Of a DNA stretch of 64,000 nt, positions 59,086 to 64,000 are shown piece by piece. Below the pieces are notes generated by a model, which was not told the DNA's origin, searched no databases, and was given only the letters and a program-made list of their open reading frames with translations. Position 1 is the stretch's first letter. Each line of letters begins with the position of its first letter. Position numbers and translations under genes: made by a program. The DNA is taken from positions 930,001 to 994,000 of the forward strand of contig OY969623.1 of NCBI GenBank assembly GCA_963701675.1, given 5' to 3'. Origin of the DNA: G963701675 sp963701675 (lineage in GTDB: Bacteria; Planctomycetota; Planctomycetia; Gemmatales; Gemmataceae).

Positions 59086-59167
59086 TTAGCCGCGACGCGG
59101 AGTCTTCGGAGCGGAGCGCGGACGTCAAATATCGCGCTCCGCTCCGAAGACTCCGCGTCGCGGCTAA
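59086..59167. repeat. Giant perfect inverted repeat, 35-bp arms
   Basis: The left arm 59086-59120 starts TTAGCCGCGACGCGGAGTCT and the right arm 59133-59167 is its exact complement, with a 12-base loop GACGTCAAATAT. Its TTAGCCGCG/CGCGGCTAA ends resemble family B. It lies between the stop of the 58559 gene (59077) and the stop of the minus-strand gene (59177). Confidence 0.85.
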
Positions 59168-59176
59168 ACCACAACG

Positions 59177-59662
59177 CTAACGTTTCACGCCGATCGGTTC
59201 GCTCTCCTCCAGCGTCGCTTCCACGAATATGGGCAGGTCGGCTTCTTCCTTCAAATGGGAGTCGGTGGGGTCGCCCATGCCTTCGGGCCAGATGTGGAAG
59301 CCGCCCTTTGGGGAAATCAGGAACTGCTGCTCCGTGAACTCCCACGTGCCCCAGATGCCTTTGCCTTCGTTGTACCCCTGGTAAAATACATCGTGTCGGC
59401 CGACGTATTGCTTGGTCCAATAACATTTGCCGTCCGCGGTGTCGTAGCGCCCACGGATGGTGAACTGACCGACCCAGTCGCGGCCTTCGCCCTTGATCGA
59501 GCCTTTGCTGAACGTGAGGCCGATCTCCATCAGGTGGCGTCCGGGCATCTCCCGCTGTAGGAAGAAGCCGACCCACGGGCCGCTGGGAAATCGCGGATCG
59601 GTTTCAAGCTGCAATGCTTCGACATTCGTCACGAGGGCATCCTCCGGTGCAATCAGGTGCAT
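59177..59662 (-). CDS. Conserved hypothetical protein
   Basis: From ATG 59662 the 161-residue product contains IAPEDALVTNVEALQLETDPRFPSGPWVGFFLQREMPGRHLMEIGLTFSKG, then WVGQFTIRGRYDTADGKCYWTKQYVG and GKGIWGTWEF. It is similar in pattern to uncharacterised bacterial proteins I have seen (beta-rich, single Cys). A longer frame goes to 59815. The start is uncertain. It diverges from the histidine-kinase gene by about 70 bases. Confidence 0.6.
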   Translation of the reverse strand: MHLIAPEDALVTNVEALQLETDPRFPSGPWVGFFLQREMPGRHLMEIGLTFSKGSIKGEGRDWVGQFTIRGRYDTADGKCYWTKQYVGRHDVFYQGYNEGKGIWGTWEFTEQQFLISPKGGFHIWPEGMGDPTDSHLKEEADLPIFVEATLEESEPIGVKR

Positions 59663-59733
59663 ATCAAACCGTCGCCCTATTCTACGCAGATCGCGCTTTA
59701 GGAAACGGTCAACTTTGGAAAAAGTGAGGATCG

Positions 59734-62700
59734 ATGTCCCCATCACCACCTGCGGGTTGTCCACATAGCGAACTCCTGACCGAGAGCGACGCCAATCGCG
59801 ACGGCTCCCGGCCATTCACATGTCCCGAGCTGGCCGATGAAACGACCGCCTTGTTGCGGGTCAGGCTCCGGGCTGTAGCGTGGATTTTCTTTGTCGCGTT
59901 CGGCCTCTTTCTTATTCGGGAACTGCTGTTTCATGTTCGGCCTGGCGGTCAGTTCTCGATGGAACTGTTTCACGTGGCGGTGCTTGTGCTTTTCGCCGCC
60001 ATTGCCATCTGGGTAACAAGCCGGGCGTGTCTGAGTCTCCGCGCCTTACGCGGCCTGGAGCTCGCCGTTTTTGGAGCGGCCGGGGCGTTTCACTTCGTTC
60101 GACAGTATCTGTCCATGGAGCATGAAGTTCGGCACGGACAAAACGAACAACTGGTCGCCGATGTGGCGCTGACGGCGCTCATCTGGTATGCCACCATGGC
60201 GGCGTATGCCATGTTCATTCCGAACACGTGGCGTCGGGCCGCCGCCGTGATCATCCCCATGGCCATCGCGTCCATGATCGTGCCGTTCATGATGATGGCT
60301 CGCTACGAAACCGCCCGAGAACTCCTTTATCCCGGTTTGATGAGCGGTTTGCTCATTCTCACGTTCATCGGCGCTGGCACGTCGATCTACGGAACTCACC
60401 TTATCAACGCCCTGCGAGCACAAACGTTCGAAATCGAAGAACGCAGCCGTGCCGTTTTCAACGCGACGCCGGAAGGCATCATCGTGGCCGACGCCGAGGG
60501 CACTATTGAGACCTTCAACCCGGCGGCCGAACGGCTCTTTGGTTATGCCGCCCACGAAGCCGTCGGGCAGAACACCCGCATTATTTTTCCGCCGGCTTGT
60601 TGGGATCAACGGCGGGTGTTGTTGCGAGATTCCCGCGATTCCCGTGCCCGCCAAGTCCTGGACTCCGCCCGAGAAGTGACGGGCGTGCGACGTGACGGCA
60701 CGACGTTTCCGATGGAACTAACCATGGTGGAAATGCGGGTTCAAGATCGGCGCATGATAACGTGCATCGTCCGAGATATTACTCAACGAAGGCGAGCCGA
60801 GCAGGCCCTGCGGGACAGCGAAAAGCGCTTTTGCGCGATCTTTGATAACTCGTTTGAATTCATGTCCCTGCTCAGCCCGGACGGAACCGTGCTAGAGACG
60901 AATCGCGGCCGGGACCTCGAAGCCGCCGGGCTGAGAATTGAGGACATTCAAGGCCGGCCCGCATGGGAGGCACCCTGGCTGGCGCACACCCCGGAAGCGC
61001 GCGAGAACTTTCGCCGCGCCATTTTGGAAGCCGCACAGGGAAAGTTCCTACGCCACGAGGTAACTCTGTACGATGCCCAGGGCGAACGGCGCACCTTCGA
61101 CACATCATTGACGCCGATTACCGATGAAAACGGCCGAGTTGTTTCGCTCATCTCCGAGGGCCGTGACATCAGCGAACGCAAGCGTGCGGAAGTTGAGCTC
61201 AAGCGTGCCAAAGAGGCGGCTGAAGCGGCGAGCCAGGCCAAGAGCGATTTCCTGGCGAACATGAGCCATGAATTACGCACGCCCATGAACGGGATCCTCG
61301 GCATGACGGAGCTCACCCTCGACACGCAACTTGCACCAAGGCAACGTGAGTTCCTGGGAATGGTTAAGACGTCGGCCGACAATCTACTCGCGCTCCTGAA
61401 TGACATTCTCGATTTCTCCAAGATCGAGGCCGGCAAGTTCGAGCTGGAAAACATCGACTTCCGTTTGCGCGACACCGTCGGGGAAACGCTGAGCATCTTG
61501 GCACTGCGAGCACATGGAAAAGGACTTGAGCTGGCGTGTCATATTCGACCGGAGGTGCCGGATGCTCTTATCGGGGACGCGGTTCGATTGCGACAGATCA
61601 TTGTCAACCTGGTGGGGAACGCCCTCAAATTCACCGAGCGCGGCGAAGTGGTCGTTCGCGTGTCCGAAGAAGCCTCGACCGATGATGCGGTTTATCTGCG
61701 GTTCAGCGTAACGGATACGGGCATCGGCATCGCCAAAGACAAACAACAGATGATCTTCAACGTCTTCGAACAGGCCGACAGCTCGACCACACGGAAGCAC
61801 GGCGGCACGGGGCTGGGCCTGGCGATTTCGTCCGAGCTGGCCCGCATGATGGGCGGCCGAATTTGGGTCGAAAGCGAAGTCGGGAAGGGCAGCACGTTTC
61901 ACGTTACGGCTCGATTGGGATTGCAAAAGGAGGTCGACCACACGCCGCCGCCGGAACTCGCCGAGCTCGAAGGACTCCGGGTCTTGGTTGTCGACGACAA
62001 CGCCACCAATCGCTTCATTCTGCGGGAAATCCTCACGAATTGGCATATGACTCCCACGCTGGCGGACGGCGCGGAGCCGGCCTTTGCCGCGTTGGAGCAA
62101 GCCCAGGCAGCCGCAACACCGATCGCGCTAATGATTTCGGACGTCAACATGCCTGAAACGGATGGGTTTGCACTTGCGGAAAGACTCAAGTCGGACAGCC
62201 GTTTCGCATCGCTGCCGGTGATTTTGCTCACTTCGGCGGACCGTTTCGGCGACGTGGAACGGACACGTGCTCTCGGCCTCGCGGGCCACCTTATAAAGCC
62301 GGTGCGTCACTCAGCGCTCTTGAACACCATCTTGCAGTCCTTTGGCAAACGAATTGGGGAGGGAGATGACTCTGGTCCGGGACGAACCCGGCAGGGCGCC
62401 CGGCACCGCCGCTCCCTGCGCGTCCTGTTGGCCGAAGACAATGAGATCAACCAAACGATGGCGATCAACCTGCTGGAAAAATGGGGACACCGGGTCGTTG
62501 TTGCCAACAACGGCCGAGAAGCGGTTGCCGCGACGGAGGACGATTCCTTCGATCTGGTTCTCATGGACTTGCAAATGCCGGAGATGGATGGCATGAAGGC
62601 GACGACTGCCATTCGTTCCCGCGAAGCCAATCATGGCAACGGTAACCACGTCCCGATCATTGCCATGACGGCTCATGCCCTGAAGGGAGACCGCGAGCGC

Positions 62701-63171
62701 TGTTTGGCGGCCGGCATGGATGGGTACGTTTCCAAGCCGATCCAGCCGCAGGATTTGAATCGCGAGATGGATTCCGTGTTGCCGTTGTCGTTGGCGGCAG
62801 CATCCCATTCGAACCAGTTTCCACGAGAGGTTTTTGATCACGCCGCGCTCATGAAATACGTCGACGGCGACCATGAACTACTCGACAAGATCATTGCCCA
62901 ATTTGTCGACACCAGCCCGAAGCTACTGGCGAAAGTGCGCGATGCCATCGACCACAACGATGCACCGGCGCTGGAATTCAGTGCACACACTCTCAAGGGC
63001 GCGGTCGGGAACTTTTTTGCGGGGCCGGCTCGCGCCGCCGCGTTGCGCCTCGAGGAATTCGGCGCCTCCGGAAAGCTCGCGGAAGCACGCCAAAGATTGG
63101 ACGATTTAGGAAAAGAGATCGAGCGACTGCGCGATGCGCTCGCATCGCTCGGCAGGGAGGCGGTCACTTGA
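59734..63171 (+). CDS. Hybrid sensor histidine kinase with two REC domains and Hpt
   Basis: The 1145-residue protein has a hydrophobic N-terminal sensor region (about 45-225) and two PAS domains (roughly 235-350 and 360-485). HisKA carries the phospho-His in MSHELRTPMNG (His512), followed by HATPase (DAVRLRQIIVNLVGNALKFT, DTGIGIAKDKQ). REC1 phosphoacceptor is Asp803 (MISDVNMPE) and REC2 Asp945 (LVLMDLQMPE). A C-terminal Hpt domain has HTLKGAV (His1085). It is a complete phosphorelay in one chain. GAGGA lies upstream of ATG 59734. The stop overlaps the next gene's TTG start, so the phosphorelay probably feeds that response regulator/phosphatase. Confidence 0.93.
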   Translation: MSPSPPAGCPHSELLTESDANRDGSRPFTCPELADETTALLRVRLRAVAWIFFVAFGLFLIRELLFHVRPGGQFSMELFHVAVLVLFAAIAIWVTSRACLSLRALRGLELAVFGAAGAFHFVRQYLSMEHEVRHGQNEQLVADVALTALIWYATMAAYAMFIPNTWRRAAAVIIPMAIASMIVPFMMMARYETARELLYPGLMSGLLILTFIGAGTSIYGTHLINALRAQTFEIEERSRAVFNATPEGIIVADAEGTIETFNPAAERLFGYAAHEAVGQNTRIIFPPACWDQRRVLLRDSRDSRARQVLDSAREVTGVRRDGTTFPMELTMVEMRVQDRRMITCIVRDITQRRRAEQALRDSEKRFCAIFDNSFEFMSLLSPDGTVLETNRGRDLEAAGLRIEDIQGRPAWEAPWLAHTPEARENFRRAILEAAQGKFLRHEVTLYDAQGERRTFDTSLTPITDENGRVVSLISEGRDISERKRAEVELKRAKEAAEAASQAKSDFLANMSHELRTPMNGILGMTELTLDTQLAPRQREFLGMVKTSADNLLALLNDILDFSKIEAGKFELENIDFRLRDTVGETLSILALRAHGKGLELACHIRPEVPDALIGDAVRLRQIIVNLVGNALKFTERGEVVVRVSEEASTDDAVYLRFSVTDTGIGIAKDKQQMIFNVFEQADSSTTRKHGGTGLGLAISSELARMMGGRIWVESEVGKGSTFHVTARLGLQKEVDHTPPPELAELEGLRVLVVDDNATNRFILREILTNWHMTPTLADGAEPAFAALEQAQAAATPIALMISDVNMPETDGFALAERLKSDSRFASLPVILLTSADRFGDVERTRALGLAGHLIKPVRHSALLNTILQSFGKRIGEGDDSGPGRTRQGARHRRSLRVLLAEDNEINQTMAINLLEKWGHRVVVANNGREAVAATEDDSFDLVLMDLQMPEMDGMKATTAIRSREANHGNGNHVPIIAMTAHALKGDRERCLAAGMDGYVSKPIQPQDLNREMDSVLPLSLAAASHSNQFPREVFDHAALMKYVDGDHELLDKIIAQFVDTSPKLLAKVRDAIDHNDAPALEFSAHTLKGAVGNFFAGPARAAALRLEEFGASGKLAEARQRLDDLGKEIERLRDALASLGREAVT

Positions 63172-64000
63172 AAGTCCTCATCGCGGAGGACGATTTCATC
63201 TCGGCACAAGTCCTCCAGAACTACCTCGAAAAATGGGGGCACGAAGTCGTCACCGCGGAGAACGGCGTCGACGCGTGGCGAAAGTTCGAACAAGACGACA
63301 TCGCCATGGTCATCAGCGACTGGATGATGCCAGAAATGGACGGGCTGGAGCTCGTTCGCCGCATACGTGCCGCCGAGAAACCGGGTTACGTCTACGTCAT
63401 CCTCCTTACAGCGAAATCGACGAAGGACGATATTGTCCGCGGAATGGAGGCCGGCGCGGATGATTTTCTCGCCAAGCCCTTCGATCACGAAGAACTGCGT
63501 GTTCGGTTGCGCGCCGGCGAGCGCATTGTGCGTTTGGAACAAAAACTGGCCGGTCGAAATGACGAGCTGGAAACGGCCAATTCACAGATCATCAACGCCA
63601 ATCGCCGCATGAAACGCGATCTCGACGTCGCCGCCAAGATTCAACGCGCCCTTCTGCCGACCAATCTTCCCGAGTTTCCCAACGCACGGTTTGCGTGGGC
63701 GTTCATTCCCTGCGAAGAGCTTGCGGGCGACATTCTCGGCGTCGTCGGCCTGGATGAACGCCACGCCGGCCTGTACGTGTTGGACGTCAGCGGACACGGA
63801 GTCGCGGCGGCGTTGTCTTCCGTCAGCGTCCGCCATTTTCTGTCGCCGATTGCATCGGAGACCTCCCTCTTGCGGCGCACGGCATCGGGGTCTTCAACCA
63901 TCCGGATCGTGCCGCCCGCCGAAGTCGCCGACGAACTCAATCGCCAGTTCCCGATGGACGCTGCGACCGCGCAGTTCTTCACTTTGCTCTACGGAGTTCT
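63168..64000 (+). CDS. Response regulator with PP2C/SpoIIE-type phosphatase output (3' end outside window)
   Basis: Read from TTG 63168, which overlaps the TGA of the upstream kinase (63169-63171), 277 codons are visible. Residues 1-120 form a REC domain: KVLIAEDDFISAQ, phosphoacceptor Asp51 (MVISDWMMPE), LLTAKSTKDDI and the conserved Lys in FLAKPF. A coiled-coil linker (LETANSQIINANRRM) leads to a PP2C-like domain (RDLDVAAKIQRALLPTNLPEFP, CEELAGDIL, YVLDVSGHGVAAALSSVSV), a SpoIIE-type phosphatase. It is cut off by the window end. Co-encoded with the hybrid kinase, it likely receives the phosphoryl group and dephosphorylates an anti-sigma-factor antagonist or similar target. Confidence 0.88.
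   Translation, partial: MKVLIAEDDFISAQVLQNYLEKWGHEVVTAENGVDAWRKFEQDDIAMVISDWMMPEMDGLELVRRIRAAEKPGYVYVILLTAKSTKDDIVRGMEAGADDFLAKPFDHEELRVRLRAGERIVRLEQKLAGRNDELETANSQIINANRRMKRDLDVAAKIQRALLPTNLPEFPNARFAWAFIPCEELAGDILGVVGLDERHAGLYVLDVSGHGVAAALSSVSVRHFLSPIASETSLLRRTASGSSTIRIVPPAEVADELNRQFPMDAATAQFFTLLYGV

Noticed and set aside
1..64000. CRISPR array, rRNA or tRNA genes
   Set aside because: No regularly spaced direct repeats, and no cloverleaf or rRNA-like conserved stretch was recognised by eye; a dedicated search would be decisive.

Overview
The window looks like a chromosome segment of a Planctomycetota bacterium. The evidence is internal: three to four secreted proteins carry the planctomycetal N-terminal LExLExR(R)xLL/LS signature (10431, 21032, 24687-26297, 31798). 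ECF sigma factors sit next to large Hanks-type Ser/Thr kinases (18.5-20.8 kb; 53.3-57.5 kb). Other marks are many secreted or lipoprotein hypotheticals and a thioredoxin/PDZ protein read through an in-frame TGA (38948-39871). The order or genus cannot be resolved from sequence alone. I saw no rRNA, tRNA or CRISPR array.

Layout. 0-6.3 kb (+): an envelope-glycan operon with ATGA stop/start overlaps, carrying an epimerase (partial), a Gfo/Idh oxidoreductase, an unknown protein, a UPF0104 membrane protein, a deoxyhypusine-synthase-like protein and three ADP-heptose genes (rfaE2, gmhB, rfaE1). 6.3-8.1 kb (-): pdxJ, a membrane protein and an HU-like protein. 8275-10325: a complete IS1595-type insertion sequence with terminal inverted repeats and an exact 8-bp target duplication. 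It carries two passenger genes besides the transposase. 10.4-17.4 kb: a frameshifted secreted protein, purL with two frameshifts, a methyltransferase, an ArsR/SRPBCC pair under a perfect palindromic operator, and a frameshifted ceramidase-like gene. 18-26 kb: an ECF sigma/kinase/coiled-coil operon, a DUF4394 protein, an ECF sigma/ChrR-like anti-sigma pair, a methyltransferase and a beta-helix protein. 26.7-31.5 kb: an accessory stretch of about ten small lipoproteins, membrane proteins and unknowns, then another ECF sigma. 31.8-38.9 kb: HAF-repeat protein, lipoprotein, secreted Ig-like protein, cysC and a polysaccharide flippase. 38.9-42 kb (-): a TPR-Fe(2+)-trafficking fusion, a PSP1 protein and the selenoprotein candidate, preceded by a secreted protein. 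42.2-53.2 kb: a structured leader, a sugar-isomerase-like gene, the tgt-yajC-secDF operon, a TPR protein ending in two RpoA-CTD-like domains, aspartate kinase and a second Gfo/Idh oxidoreductase. 53.3-64 kb: ECF sigma plus a giant kinase, TA-type genes, secreted proteins, and a hybrid histidine kinase overlapping a response-regulator/PP2C phosphatase that runs off the window.

The most interesting features are: (1) the selenoprotein candidate with CxxU and CxxCH motifs and a SECIS-like hairpin; (2) the IS1595-type element with an MltR-like, HEPN-motif passenger; (3) several families of palindromic repeats placed one base after stop codons at convergent gene junctions, one of which lies in frame inside aspartate kinase; (4) the leader-peptide/terminator structure upstream of the sugar-isomerase-like gene; (5) two unusual TPR fusions. 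At least four single-base frameshifts fall between 10.8 and 16.8 kb, which makes base-call errors there a serious possibility.
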